Shown: positions 1-9,869, counted from the stretch's first letter. The stretch: 64,000 nucleotides of DNA from an uncultured Bacteroidales bacterium (GCA_937926785.1 CALBBQ010000005.1:1-64000), one strand, 5' to 3'. Notes: generated by a model from the sequence alone, not told the origin. Numbers and translations: made by a program.

Positions 1-205
1 CAGCTCCCCGCTGGCCGTGGGTCTACTCTCAGGCTGACGTTTACTCTTTTCTATTTCCTGCTGCTTGTTTCCTATCTCTCGATCGGTACCATCGCGTCAA
101 AGAACTCATCTCCGCGGCCTTCTCCCCCCGTGGGAGCTCTCACTATAAAACCAAGGCCTCTACCCCCCTTCCGCACAACCTCGCCCTCTCTCTCGAAAGC
201 GGGTG
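1..205 (-). other. Probable rRNA operon leader; 16S rRNA would lie to the left, outside the window
   Basis: Non-coding, GC-rich compared with the adjacent AT-rich DNA. Minus strand starts just after a TATCTTTG promoter element (TATCTTTGCACCCGC...) and contains GTTCTTTGAC (complement of 96-105), similar to a boxA antitermination motif. Confidence 0.6.
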
Positions 206-236
206 CAAAGATAGAACAGGTTTTTGAATTATACAA
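206..236 (-). promoter_or_regulatory. Bacteroidetes-type promoter (TTG-N20-TATCTTTG), probable rRNA promoter
   Basis: Minus strand reads TTG (236-234), 20 bp spacer, TATCTTTG (213-206), matching the Bacteroidetes -33/-7 consensus. A-rich, UP-element-like DNA lies upstream (to about 270). Confidence 0.7.
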
Positions 237-401
237 GAACTCCAAAAATCTTTTTTTGTTAAAGAGTGTTTTCTTTGATCTTAAGTTCTGATTATCAATG
301 TTAACTTAATATTAACTTTTTTGCAAAAAAATTAGGAAAGGTCAAGTTAGTCAAAATTCTCTATCTTCGCAATACTAATCATATGTATCTAATCTAAACC
401 A

Positions 402-1151
402 ATGTTGATTAAAGAGAAGCTGGTAATCATTCCTACCTACAACGAAAAAGAAAATATCGGGCGAATGATTGATAAAGTCATGTCGCTCGATGGAAATTTT
501 CACATCCTCATAGTTGATGATGGATCACCCGACGGAACAGCAGATATAGTAAGGGAGAAACAGGAAAAATTTCCTGATCGGTTATTCATGCTTGAGCGAT
601 CGGGGAAACTTGGGTTGGGTACGGCATATATTGCAGGGTTTAAATGGGCCCTGGCCAATGATTACCGTTTCGTATTCGAAATGGATGCTGACTTTTCGCA
701 CAATCCGGAGGATCTAATCAACTTATACGATGCTTGCGCTAATGGTGCCGATCTCGCAATAGGATCGCGATACGTAAACGGAGTAAACGTGGTTAACTGG
801 CCCATTGGTCGGGTACTTATGTCGTACTTTGCGTCGAAATATGTTCGGATGATAACCGGAATGAGGATTATGGACACTACTGCCGGTTTCAAGTGCTACA
901 GAGCCGAAGTATTAAAATCAATCAATTTTGATAAGATAAAACACATTGGTTATGGCTTCCAGATAGAGATGAAATTCACCGTTTGGAAACTAGGTTTCAA
1001 TATCGTAGAAGTTCCCATAATTTTTACCGACCGAAAGCTGGGGGCATCAAAAATGAGCGGGGGAATATTCAGTGAGGCGTTGTGGGGGGTCTTTCTGATG
1101 AAGCTTAAGAGCCTTTTCGTTTCGTACAAAAAGTTGCATTCGCTTCACTAA
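402..1151 (+). CDS. Polyprenol monophosphomannose synthase / dolichol-phosphate mannosyltransferase-like GT2
   Basis: ORF with IPTYNEKENI, VDDGSPDGTADIV, FEMDADFSHNPEDL, DTTAGFKCYRAEVL motifs of the DPM1-like family. Confidence 0.92.
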   Translation: MLIKEKLVIIPTYNEKENIGRMIDKVMSLDGNFHILIVDDGSPDGTADIVREKQEKFPDRLFMLERSGKLGLGTAYIAGFKWALANDYRFVFEMDADFSHNPEDLINLYDACANGADLAIGSRYVNGVNVVNWPIGRVLMSYFASKYVRMITGMRIMDTTAGFKCYRAEVLKSINFDKIKHIGYGFQIEMKFTVWKLGFNIVEVPIIFTDRKLGASKMSGGIFSEALWGVFLMKLKSLFVSYKKLHSLH

Positions 1152-1162
1152 TACAAGCCCGA

Positions 1163-2518
1163 ATGAACAGAACTGCCATAGTTAACGCTACCATCATTAA
1201 TGAGGGGAAACGTTTCAAAGGGAATGTGATTATTAATGGTAGCCAAATAGAGCATATTACTGAAAATTTGGCTGAAGTTAGCCGTTTTGCCCCTGAACAA
1301 ATTATTGATGCAGAAGGGCTATGGCTTTTGCCTGGTGTAATTGATGATCAGGTTCACTTCAGGGAACCCGGGCTAACGCATAAGGGAGATATCTACACAG
1401 AATCAAAAGCGGCAGTGGCTGGTGGGGTTACCTCATTCATGGAAATGCCCAACACTAAACCCCAGACAACTACCACAGAACTACTGAACGAGAAATTTCA
1501 GATTGCCTCACAGAAATCTCTTGCAAACTACTCATTCTACCTGGGCGCAACAAACGATAATATTGACGAGATTGTAAAGATTAATCCTGAAAAGGTTTGC
1601 GGCCTGAAAGTATTTATGGGATCTTCTACTGGTAACATGCTGGTCGATAGCCAGGAATCGCTGGAGAAGATTTTTAAGTACTCACCCACGCTAATTGCAA
1701 CTCATTGCGAAGATGAGTCCACAATCCAAAGGAATCTTGAGCATTTTCAGATCAAATACGGCGATAGCATTCAGTTTAAACATCATGCCGAGATACGAAG
1801 CAGAGAAGCATGCTTTCTTTCGTCGGAGAAGGCTGTAAGCTTAGCAAAAAAGTACGGAGCGAGGCTGCATATCTTGCATCTATCAACAGCCGATGAGCTA
1901 ACCCTGCTCGATAGCAAAGAGCCACTGGTAAACAAAAAAATAACCGGGGAAGTTTGCGTTCACCATCTTTGGTTCAACGAATCAGATTACGAAAGGTTTG
2001 GATGGCGAATAAAATGGAATCCAAGTGTTAAGTCGGAAACGGACAGGTTAGCTCTAATTCATGGTTTAGTAAGCAACCATCTGGATGTTGTGGCAACAGA
2101 CCACGCTCCTCATTTGGTAAGCGAAAAAGATAAGATTTACATCAACTCAGCATCGGGTGGTCCAATGGTTCAGCACTCGTTAATTGCCATGCTGGAACTT
2201 GCCAAAAAAGGGTATTTTTCACCCGAACTAGTAGTTGAAAAAATGTGTCATGCACCTGCTGTCCTATTTCGTGTAGAAAAGCGCGGCTTTATCCGTGTTG
2301 GCTACTTTGCCGACCTTGTTCTGGTTAACCCTCAGAAAAAACACCGGGTTACTAAAGATTCATTACATTACAAGTGCGGCTGGTCGCCGTTGGAAGGCGA
2401 AACGTTTGGCCATGCCGTTGAGCTTACCATGGTCAATGGGTCTGTGGTGTACAGTAAAGGTGTTTTTAATGAAACTATTAAAGGGAAGGCCTTAACATTC
2501 AAAACATATGCGCAGTAG
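1163..2518 (+). CDS. pyrC: Dihydroorotase
   Basis: Amidohydrolase motifs PGVIDDQVHFREPGLTHKGDI, EMPNTKPQT, ATDHAPHL, SGGPMVQHSL. Confidence 0.9.
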   Translation: MNRTAIVNATIINEGKRFKGNVIINGSQIEHITENLAEVSRFAPEQIIDAEGLWLLPGVIDDQVHFREPGLTHKGDIYTESKAAVAGGVTSFMEMPNTKPQTTTTELLNEKFQIASQKSLANYSFYLGATNDNIDEIVKINPEKVCGLKVFMGSSTGNMLVDSQESLEKIFKYSPTLIATHCEDESTIQRNLEHFQIKYGDSIQFKHHAEIRSREACFLSSEKAVSLAKKYGARLHILHLSTADELTLLDSKEPLVNKKITGEVCVHHLWFNESDYERFGWRIKWNPSVKSETDRLALIHGLVSNHLDVVATDHAPHLVSEKDKIYINSASGGPMVQHSLIAMLELAKKGYFSPELVVEKMCHAPAVLFRVEKRGFIRVGYFADLVLVNPQKKHRVTKDSLHYKCGWSPLEGETFGHAVELTMVNGSVVYSKGVFNETIKGKALTFKTYAQ

Positions 2519-3008
2519 TGTGAGATTTCTGATCCCCATTCTGCTGTTTTCTGTTTTTTTGGGATGCAAGAATGGAACCAAGCAAGATCCCTTCATCGAG
2601 ATAAGAAGCGAAGTCAATTCCCCTACACTTGTTGCCGATAGCATAAAGTACGAAGTTGTGGTTATATCAACTAGCGATGACCCCTGGGAAACCGAGAGGC
2701 TGGAGGGATATACACATCATAAGGTGTTTATTGAAAGCTTGCTGAGAAGTATATACTCAGGTAAGATTACTGCTTACAGCTACTCTACTGATGAACCCCT
2801 CACAACTGATGAAGTGAGGGTTATGATGGAAGCGCTTAAACCCGATTGGTCCGAAATTGGTAAGTTGCTGTTTACGGAAAAGTGGTATGTAGATTCAACA
2901 GGAATGCTCCAAAAGCAAATCTCTTCTATCACCCTTGGCAAGGCAGAGTACAGCAAACAGGGCACTTTTAAAGGTTATAGCGCACTGTTTAAGGTGAAGT
3001 ACAACTAG
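2508..3008 (+). CDS. Lipoprotein with GldN-like C-terminal signature
   Basis: Signal peptide with lipobox (VFLGC). KITAYSYSTDEPLTTDEV and IGKLLFTEKWYVDS...GYSALFKVKY resemble GldN/PorN patterns. Overlaps the pyrC stop. Confidence 0.65.
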   Translation: MRSSVRFLIPILLFSVFLGCKNGTKQDPFIEIRSEVNSPTLVADSIKYEVVVISTSDDPWETERLEGYTHHKVFIESLLRSIYSGKITAYSYSTDEPLTTDEVRVMMEALKPDWSEIGKLLFTEKWYVDSTGMLQKQISSITLGKAEYSKQGTFKGYSALFKVKYN

Positions 3009-4292
3009 CTACCGGGCATCGATTACAAATCGGGCGGTACTCCGGGTTCGCTGCTGAAGGTAAACCGTTCTCCCACCAATGTATTTTTCAATTGTTTCAG
3101 CAGTATAGTGCCTGATGGTTAGCAACTCAAGGTTGCTGTTGTACCTTACCATGTAATCACTTCTTAACTCTTCTAAAGCGGCATCCATGCGCAGCTTTTC
3201 ATCATCAACACATATGGAAAAGTTGATAGCAGAAGTATGAATCATATTAACCTTTACACGATGCTTGTACAAAATCGCAAAAATTTTACTCAGGCAATCC
3301 TCAATCACAAATGAAAAATCGCGAGGCGAAAGGGTGATCAGCACCTGCTTAGGCTTAAGAACCAGCACCGGAGGCAATTTGATGACAACATCGGAGTGAG
3401 CTATAACCGTTCCGGGCAGTTCAGGATTGATAAACGATTTTACGTAAAGAGGTATTCGTTTATTCTGAAGCGGTTTTATGGTTTTGGGATGAATGATCTG
3501 GGCGCCACAATAGGCTAGCTCTATGGCTTCCTGGTATGAAACAAACTCAAGCTTACAGGTGCTATCAAAGATTTTAGGGTCCGCATTCAGCACCCCCTCC
3601 ACATCTTTCCAAATGGTTACATCCTGAGCTCCAAGTAAATTTGCCAGTAGTGCTGCGGTGTAGTCAGAACCCTCGCGCCCCAGGGTGGTTATGGTTCCCA
3701 CCTCTGTTCCCCCAATAAACCCCTGTGTAAGGTAAATGTTTGCCGATACAAAATCAAACTCCCGCTGGCAAAGCAATCCCGAAGTTTTCTCATCTACTAC
3801 CCCCTCCCGATAGGATGTGTCGGTTCTGAGCAACCGACGTGCATCTAAAAGTCGGGTGGGTATTCCCTCAAAATTTAAGTAGTGACTGACTATTCTGGTA
3901 GAAAATATCTCCCCGAACGATACCAGCTGATCGTAATGAAAGTCATACCCTTTCGTGGGTGTACCCGAGAGCTGCTGATCGAACTGTTCAAACAGCACCT
4001 CCAGCTCCCCAATGAGTATGTGGGCCGAGTTTCCATTCACCAGCTCCAATGCGGCACCCATGTGAAAAGATTTAATCTCCCGGACCTTTTGGTTTAGCGC
4101 ATCGGTTTCTCCATTGAGCCAATGCTGGAGCAACGCCTCCAGGGCATTCGTGGTTTTAGCCATGGCTGAAACCACAATTACCAAATTCTCATCTTTATAC
4201 TTTCTGACAATTTGAGCCAAATTTCTGATGGCTTCAGCCGAGCGAACCGAGGCGCCTCCAAACTTGAATACGTGTATAGGTTTCATCCGCAC
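3009..4292 (-). CDS. Aspartate kinase
   Basis: VFKFGGASVRSAEAIRN N-terminus, LGREGSDYTAALLA, WKDVEGVLNADPK, IIHPKTIKPLQNKRIPLYVKSF motifs. Confidence 0.93.
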   Translation of the reverse strand: MRMKPIHVFKFGGASVRSAEAIRNLAQIVRKYKDENLVIVVSAMAKTTNALEALLQHWLNGETDALNQKVREIKSFHMGAALELVNGNSAHILIGELEVLFEQFDQQLSGTPTKGYDFHYDQLVSFGEIFSTRIVSHYLNFEGIPTRLLDARRLLRTDTSYREGVVDEKTSGLLCQREFDFVSANIYLTQGFIGGTEVGTITTLGREGSDYTAALLANLLGAQDVTIWKDVEGVLNADPKIFDSTCKLEFVSYQEAIELAYCGAQIIHPKTIKPLQNKRIPLYVKSFINPELPGTVIAHSDVVIKLPPVLVLKPKQVLITLSPRDFSFVIEDCLSKIFAILYKHRVKVNMIHTSAINFSICVDDEKLRMDAALEELRSDYMVRYNSNLELLTIRHYTAETIEKYIGGRTVYLQQRTRSTARFVIDAR

Positions 4293-4662
4293 AAATTTTC
4301 ATTCCATTTATAATAAAACGAAAGTTCACTTCCCTTCTCTATCTTACTTGAATTGGCATGAAACGCCAAAACGCTTATCATTCGGCATAACCACATAGCG
4401 CTTCATCAGCATAAAACAGCGATATAACCCGTATCGTGTTTTAAACGCTTCATGAGGGTTATGCAACATTAAAAATTTGCCAAACTTACGAAAATAAAAC
4501 ATTCTCCATACCCTGTAGTATTGTCAATTTCTACCACTATTATTAAAACTCGTAATAACGCTACGCAAACGTTTTAAATGTGAATATTTTTTAATGTTTA
4601 TCTTTTTGATTAGAGTAAAATAGGCTAACTTTATGCACTGAAAACTTCACAAAAGAGGGAAT

Positions 4663-5664
4663 ATGCAAGGGTACACCGTAAAAACGCTTACTCAGTTTAT
4701 AATTGAACGACAGGCCGATTTCCCTTACGCAACCGGCGAGTTTACAAGGCTTCTTTACCATGTTGGGGTAGCAGCCAAACTGGTAAATAAAAAGGTGAAC
4801 AAGGCTGGTTTAGTTGATATCCTGGGCGAAGCAGGAAATATTAATATTCAAGGCGAAGAGCAAAAGAAGCTCGATTTGTTGGCAAACTGGCAGTTCGTTC
4901 AAGCCCTAAAAAACAGCAGGGAGTGTTGTGGTGTTGCCTCGGAAGAGGATCAGGAGATTATCACCTGGGACGATGACCTATCGCGCGATGGCAACTACAT
5001 ATTTTGCATGGACCCCCTCGACGGATCATCCAATATTGATGTGAATGTTTCCATCGGAACCATATTCAGTGTTTACCGTAGGTTAAGCCCCCGCGGCACC
5101 AAACCCACCATGGAAGATTTTCTTCAGCCCGGTAACAGGCAGGTTGCTGCAGGATATGTGATATACGGTTCCTCCACCATGCTGGTTTACTCAACGGGCC
5201 GGGGCGTTTATGGATTTACACTCGACCCCTCCATTGGAGAGTTCTGTCTTTCACACCTTAATATTACTACGCCTGCCGACGGTAAGATATACTCTATAAA
5301 CGAAGGAAACTACTCTCACTTTCCTGAAGGGGTAAAAAAATATATCGACTACTGCAAGGGTGATGATAAAGCAACCGGGCGTCCATACTCGGCACGCTAT
5401 ATTGGCTCTCTGGTTTCGGATTTTCACCGAAATCTCCTAAAGGGGGGGATATTCTTATACCCGCCAACGGCATCGGCCCCCAAAGGCAAGCTGCGGTTGA
5501 TCTATGAGTGCAACCCCATTGCATTTCTGGCCGAACAAGCCGGCGGTATGGCTAGCGATGGTACTCGAAGAATTCTCGATATTCAGCCTGAATCCTTACA
5601 TCAAAGGGTACCCCTATATGTTGGTTCAAAAAATATGGTTGAGAAGCTGATCGAATTTCTTTAA
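4663..5664 (+). CDS. fbp: Class I fructose-1,6-bisphosphatase
   Basis: [61 protein letters not shown] motifs. Confidence 0.95.
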   Translation: MQGYTVKTLTQFIIERQADFPYATGEFTRLLYHVGVAAKLVNKKVNKAGLVDILGEAGNINIQGEEQKKLDLLANWQFVQALKNSRECCGVASEEDQEIITWDDDLSRDGNYIFCMDPLDGSSNIDVNVSIGTIFSVYRRLSPRGTKPTMEDFLQPGNRQVAAGYVIYGSSTMLVYSTGRGVYGFTLDPSIGEFCLSHLNITTPADGKIYSINEGNYSHFPEGVKKYIDYCKGDDKATGRPYSARYIGSLVSDFHRNLLKGGIFLYPPTASAPKGKLRLIYECNPIAFLAEQAGGMASDGTRRILDIQPESLHQRVPLYVGSKNMVEKLIEFL

Positions 5665-5672
5665 ATAACCAA

Positions 5673-6026
5673 TCAGCCCTCAGTAAATATGGTTCCCATT
5701 GGTTGGCTTAGAAAAAAACTCTGGGTAAACCTCAACAGTAAATCCAGGTTAAGCTGATTTTCATCGTTCCTTTTTTGTTCATAAATTTTAGGTAGATTGA
5801 AATAACGCGATTGACCTAACATTTTACAAAATCCTGATAATTTCCTAATATCGTAAATATCATTAAATTTTTTCATCACAGGTTTGTTTGGTTTTGCAAA
5901 CTTACCATATTGAACCATACCATCGGAGCATACTTTCACAAATCCTACCCTATTCAAATGGTCATATAAAACCATATACTCACAACAGGTTAATTGCCTG
6001 TTTATTAAAACTTTAATATCAATCAT
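5673..6026 (-). CDS. Hypothetical protein (117 aa)
   Basis: Open ORF convergent with fbp, followed by an AT-rich region; no family recognised. Confidence 0.6.
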   Translation of the reverse strand: MIDIKVLINRQLTCCEYMVLYDHLNRVGFVKVCSDGMVQYGKFAKPNKPVMKKFNDIYDIRKLSGFCKMLGQSRYFNLPKIYEQKRNDENQLNLDLLLRFTQSFFLSQPMGTIFTEG

Positions 6027-6278
6027 AATAATTAAAAATCAAATATACTTTAAATAATAAGTGTAAGAATAAAGAGATTTGAGTTAGAAAGCCAATCAAG
6101 AACTGAACCTTTTGCTTCAAAAGAAACCATTGAAAAACATAAATTTGTTTAAACCAAAACTTGTTTAAGTAAGTATAGCAGGTTTTTTGTAGATATCATC
6201 ATTTTTTGAAATTTTTAATTTTTTTTTAAATCAAAGTACCCATAAATCCTGTAATTTATGAGTTTTGAACAATTGATT

Positions 6279-6309
6279 AATGCAAATATTTAAAAAAAAT
6301 ATTTGCATT
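6279..6309. repeat. Perfect 12-bp inverted repeat (AATGCAAATATT-N7-AATATTTGCATT)
   Basis: Left arm 6279-6290, loop 6291-6297, right arm 6298-6309, followed by a T-rich tract on the + strand. Confidence 0.85.
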
Positions 6310-6373
6310 TTAGTTTTTTTTGTTTTTAAATTGCACAATAAATTGATTAAAAACCCATTAAATAATTAACCTC

Positions 6374-6475
6374 ATGAAGAAAATCTCACTTTCACAAAAC
6401 GAAATCGAAGATCTCAAAGATCTTTACCAATCTGAAATCGACCGTGCCCAAAGGCGAATAGAAAGCCTTAAATGA
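6374..6475 (+). other. 33-codon ORF in frame with the downstream KRGRKPK-repeat CDS, separated by an in-frame TGA
   Basis: ATG 6374 ... CTT AAA TGA (6473-6475) ATT TTA AAA AAA ATT GAA AAA GGC GAT TTG(6503). The same frame continues without another stop to 7096. Confidence 0.8.
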
Positions 6476-6502
6476 ATTTTAAAAAAAATTGAAAAAGGCG
6501 AT

Positions 6503-7096
6503 TTGGATACAAAACCCGAAGCCCCGACAAAAAGGGGAAGAAAACCCAAGTCTGCACAGCCCAAACCAACAGCTGAAGCCCCTAAAAAGAGAGGCAGAAA
6601 ACCGAAAAATCAAGCTTTAAAAACCGAAGAACCCACCGCCAAAGAGCCCAAGAAAAGGGGTAGAAAACCTAAAGCAAAAGAAACAAGCGCTACAGTTACA
6701 CCAAAAAAAACAAAAATTAGTAAACGTAAAACTAAAGCAGAGGCTCCCAAAAAAAGGGGTAGGAAACCAAAAACTCTCCGGAAAAGTTTGAAACAAATGG
6801 CCGGAGGGGAAAAAATTAAGTGGGTTGATTTAATAACCAGCATCTTCAAAACAAGTAATGCGCTAATGCAGGCTAACACGCTTACCATTGAGGCTATGAA
6901 CAAACTGGGTTTGCCTGAAGTTGAAAAGGACAGAACCCGAATGGCTGTCGCTACCAACCTTACCAAGCTGACCAAGCACGATAAGAAAATTGTTAAGTAC
7001 ACGCGCGAAGGCGATAAGATAGCCTACTACGGCCTGGCAGAATGGTTCAATGAAGATGGTAGCCTGAAAGATGAGTTTAAGGAAAGATTTGCTTAG
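6503..7096 (+). CDS. KRGRKPK-repeat (AT-hook-like) DNA-binding protein, probably the 3' part of a gene starting at 6374
   Basis: Four copies of KRGRKPK in a K/P/A-rich linker, then a compact C-terminal domain. The only called start is a weak TTG. Confidence 0.75.
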   Translation: MDTKPEAPTKRGRKPKSAQPKPTAEAPKKRGRKPKNQALKTEEPTAKEPKKRGRKPKAKETSATVTPKKTKISKRKTKAEAPKKRGRKPKTLRKSLKQMAGGEKIKWVDLITSIFKTSNALMQANTLTIEAMNKLGLPEVEKDRTRMAVATNLTKLTKHDKKIVKYTREGDKIAYYGLAEWFNEDGSLKDEFKERFA

Positions 7097-7120
7097 AAGA
7101 TAATAATAATTTGCAGAAAA

Positions 7121-7144
7121 GGCCGTAAATTACGGCCTTTTTTT
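7121..7144 (+). terminator. Rho-independent terminator
   Basis: GGCCGTAAATTACGGCC followed by TTTTTTT. Confidence 0.9.
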
Positions 7145-7156
7145 AATTCTAATTGA

Positions 7157-8353
7157 ATGGATACACTGTTTGATACAGCCGGTCGGGCTTTAGGTGAGAT
7201 TATCTTTCAGAACCGCTATCTCGATCAGGTAACAGCCTTTTGGATTGCCAATAATAAAAGTTGGACACCTTACGAGAAATATCTTTTTGCCGACCTTGTT
7301 GAAGAAACTACCCGATGGTGGCGGCTACTTAACGAACTACGCATTCCCGGATTACCACGCTATAGCTCGCTAACCCATGGGATTGTTGCCATCTACCTGG
7401 CTATCCACCCCCATGGCCTGCCCATCGAAAACAAAATATCGTCAAAAACAAGACAAAGAATATTAGAAAAACTTGAAAATTTATCAGCAGTTAGGCCACT
7501 TGCCGGGTCAATCCCTGACTGGCTCGATGAGATAAGCTTCAGTGAGCTTGGCAATAGGTGGCCTGCTGAACTAAAAGCCCTTAACCAACGCCCCCCTATT
7601 GTCCTTAGGACAAACCTTATCAGAACGAATACCCACGAGCTGATTGCATGGCTGAAACGAGAGGGTTACCAGGTGAAAAGACTTGGCAACTCCGATGCAA
7701 TTCTGCTTACTGAGCCTGCAAACATTTTTCGCTCCGAAGCTTTTAGACTTGGAATGTTTGAACAACAGGATTTTTCATCGCAACAGGTTGTTCCATTTAT
7801 GAAAATTCAGCCAGGCGAAAGGGTAATTGATGCCTGTGCCGGGAATGGAGGAAAAACCCTGCACATGGCCAGCTTGCTGGAAAATAAAGGGAAAATTATA
7901 GCGATGGACACTGCCCCATGGAAGCTTCAGGAACTCAAACGCAGGGCCAGAAGAGCGGGTGCAACAAACATTGAAATTAAGCTGATTGAATCGGCCAAAA
8001 CAATTAAGCGGCTGCACGATTGTGCTGATCGCGTACTTGTTGATGCTCCCTGCTCCGGACTCGGTGTACTGAAAAGGAACCCCGATGCCAAATGGAAATT
8101 AAAACCGGAAACCATTCAAGAACTTAAACAAACTCAACGACAAATACTAACAAAATACTGGCACATGGTAAAACCTGGAGGGTGCCTAATATATGCAACT
8201 TGTAGCATTTTGCCCTCGGAAAACGAACAGCAGGTAGAATGGTTCATCAATGAAATGAATGGGCAATTTTCTTTGGAAGAGGAAAAACACCTCTCTCCGG
8301 CGCATACCGGGTTCGACGGATTCTACATGGCAAGAATGAAACGAAAGTACTAG
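7157..8353 (+). CDS. RsmB/NOP2-type rRNA m5C methyltransferase
   Basis: DACAGNGGKTLHMA, VLVDAPCSGLGVLKRNPDAKWKL, LIYATCSILPSENEQQV motifs. Confidence 0.92.
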   Translation: MDTLFDTAGRALGEIIFQNRYLDQVTAFWIANNKSWTPYEKYLFADLVEETTRWWRLLNELRIPGLPRYSSLTHGIVAIYLAIHPHGLPIENKISSKTRQRILEKLENLSAVRPLAGSIPDWLDEISFSELGNRWPAELKALNQRPPIVLRTNLIRTNTHELIAWLKREGYQVKRLGNSDAILLTEPANIFRSEAFRLGMFEQQDFSSQQVVPFMKIQPGERVIDACAGNGGKTLHMASLLENKGKIIAMDTAPWKLQELKRRARRAGATNIEIKLIESAKTIKRLHDCADRVLVDAPCSGLGVLKRNPDAKWKLKPETIQELKQTQRQILTKYWHMVKPGGCLIYATCSILPSENEQQVEWFINEMNGQFSLEEEKHLSPAHTGFDGFYMARMKRKY

Positions 8354-8354
8354 G

Positions 8355-9752
8355 CTACTCCTTAATAATTTGACCTATAAGGGTTGCCGGAGTACAATCG
8401 GTTACCTCAACATAAACAAACTCCCCAATCTTTCTGTTCTCCCTGGGGAACACTACCACCTTGTTTTGGCTGGTTCGGCCGTAAAACATATCCTTTGATT
8501 TTTTAGACTCCCCCTCAATAAGCACCTCGAACCTTTTCCCCAAATCATTCTTTTTGCTTTGCTCTGAGAGTTTTCCTTGTAACTCGATTATTTCCATCAG
8601 CCTACGGGTTTTCACCTCGTCGGGAATATCATCCTCGAGCTGTCGAGCTGCCTTGGTATTTGGCCTCTCGGAGTACTTGAACATGTATGCAAAGTCGAAT
8701 CCTACCTCACGCATCAAGGTAAGGGTCATATCGTGGTCAACCTCTGTTTCGGTACAAAATCCTGCAATGATATCGGTGGATATGGAGCAATCGGGTATGA
8801 TGCTTTTGATAGCTTTAATTCTGTCAAGGTAGTCCTCCCGCGTATACTTGCGGTTCATCAGCTGAAGAATCCGAGTTGATCCCGATTGAACGGGAAGGTG
8901 GATATGATTGCAAATGTTTTCGTACATGGCCATGGTATATAGCACCTCGTTGGTCAAATCCTTAGGGTGCGAGGTTGAAAAGCGAACCCTGAGCCTTGGG
9001 TCGACAAGCGCAACCATTTCGAGTAAATCGGAAAAGTTTACCTTATGCTTGATTAACCCTTTCTGTTCCTCCCAGTGGTAGGAGTTCACATTCTGTCCAA
9101 GTAGGGTTACCTCGCGATAACCGGCATTCACAAGTTCCTGCACCTCCCTCACAATGGTATGCGGGTCGCGGCTACGCTCTGCACCACGAGTATAGGGCAC
9201 CACACAGTAGGAGCACATGTTGTTGCATCCCCGCATGATTGAAACGAAAGCCGACACGCCATTCTTATCAAGCCTAACGGGACTTATGTCGGCATAGGTC
9301 TCCTCTCGCGAGAGTAGTACGTTAATGCCCTTTTGACCATCTTCGGCAGCACGGATGAGAACCGGAAGTTCCCTGTATGCATCGGGGCCAACAACCAGGT
9401 CAACCACCTTTTTCTCCTCGAGCAAGGTATCCTTCAACCGTTCTGCCATGCAGCCTAAAACCCCAACCAAAACCGACGGGTTCCCTTTTTTTAGCTGCCC
9501 AAATAGGTCGATACGGCCAAAAACACGGGTTTCCGCATTTTCGCGAATCGAGCAGGTATTTATCAATATAACATCGGCTTCGTTTATATTGCTTGTGATT
9601 GCATAGCCATTAGCAATGAGTATAGAGGCTACCACCTCGCTATCGTTAACATTCATCTGACACCCATAGGTTTCAATGTATACCTTGGGCCTATCAGTGC
9701 CATCGGCTGTTACGCTCTCAAAAATATTTGCATCCTCAGCGTTAAAATCCAT
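8355..9752 (-). CDS. miaB: tRNA-2-methylthio-N6-dimethylallyladenosine synthase MiaB
   Basis: [41 protein letters not shown] radical-SAM motif, TRAM-like C-terminus. The ORF track starts at 9794, but TACCTTTG (9775-9768) falls inside that extension, so ATG 9752 is more likely. Confidence 0.94.
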   Translation of the reverse strand: MDFNAEDANIFESVTADGTDRPKVYIETYGCQMNVNDSEVVASILIANGYAITSNINEADVILINTCSIRENAETRVFGRIDLFGQLKKGNPSVLVGVLGCMAERLKDTLLEEKKVVDLVVGPDAYRELPVLIRAAEDGQKGINVLLSREETYADISPVRLDKNGVSAFVSIMRGCNNMCSYCVVPYTRGAERSRDPHTIVREVQELVNAGYREVTLLGQNVNSYHWEEQKGLIKHKVNFSDLLEMVALVDPRLRVRFSTSHPKDLTNEVLYTMAMYENICNHIHLPVQSGSTRILQLMNRKYTREDYLDRIKAIKSIIPDCSISTDIIAGFCTETEVDHDMTLTLMREVGFDFAYMFKYSERPNTKAARQLEDDIPDEVKTRRLMEIIELQGKLSEQSKKNDLGKRFEVLIEGESKKSKDMFYGRTSQNKVVVFPRENRKIGEFVYVEVTDCTPATLIGQIIKE

Positions 9753-9838
9753 TGCTTCTTTTTTTTGCAAAGGTAAAAAAATGCTGCTACTCACACCTAG
9801 CTATAGGCGATGACACAAATCAATACCAACCAATAAAT

Positions 9839-9869
9839 TTTGATAAGCATCAGAATGTGGTTACCTTTG
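9839..9869 (+). promoter_or_regulatory. Promoter TTTG-N19-TACCTTTG
   Basis: TTTG 9839-9842, 19-bp spacer, TACCTTTG 9862-9869, upstream of the yebC-like ATG at 9897. Confidence 0.8.
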
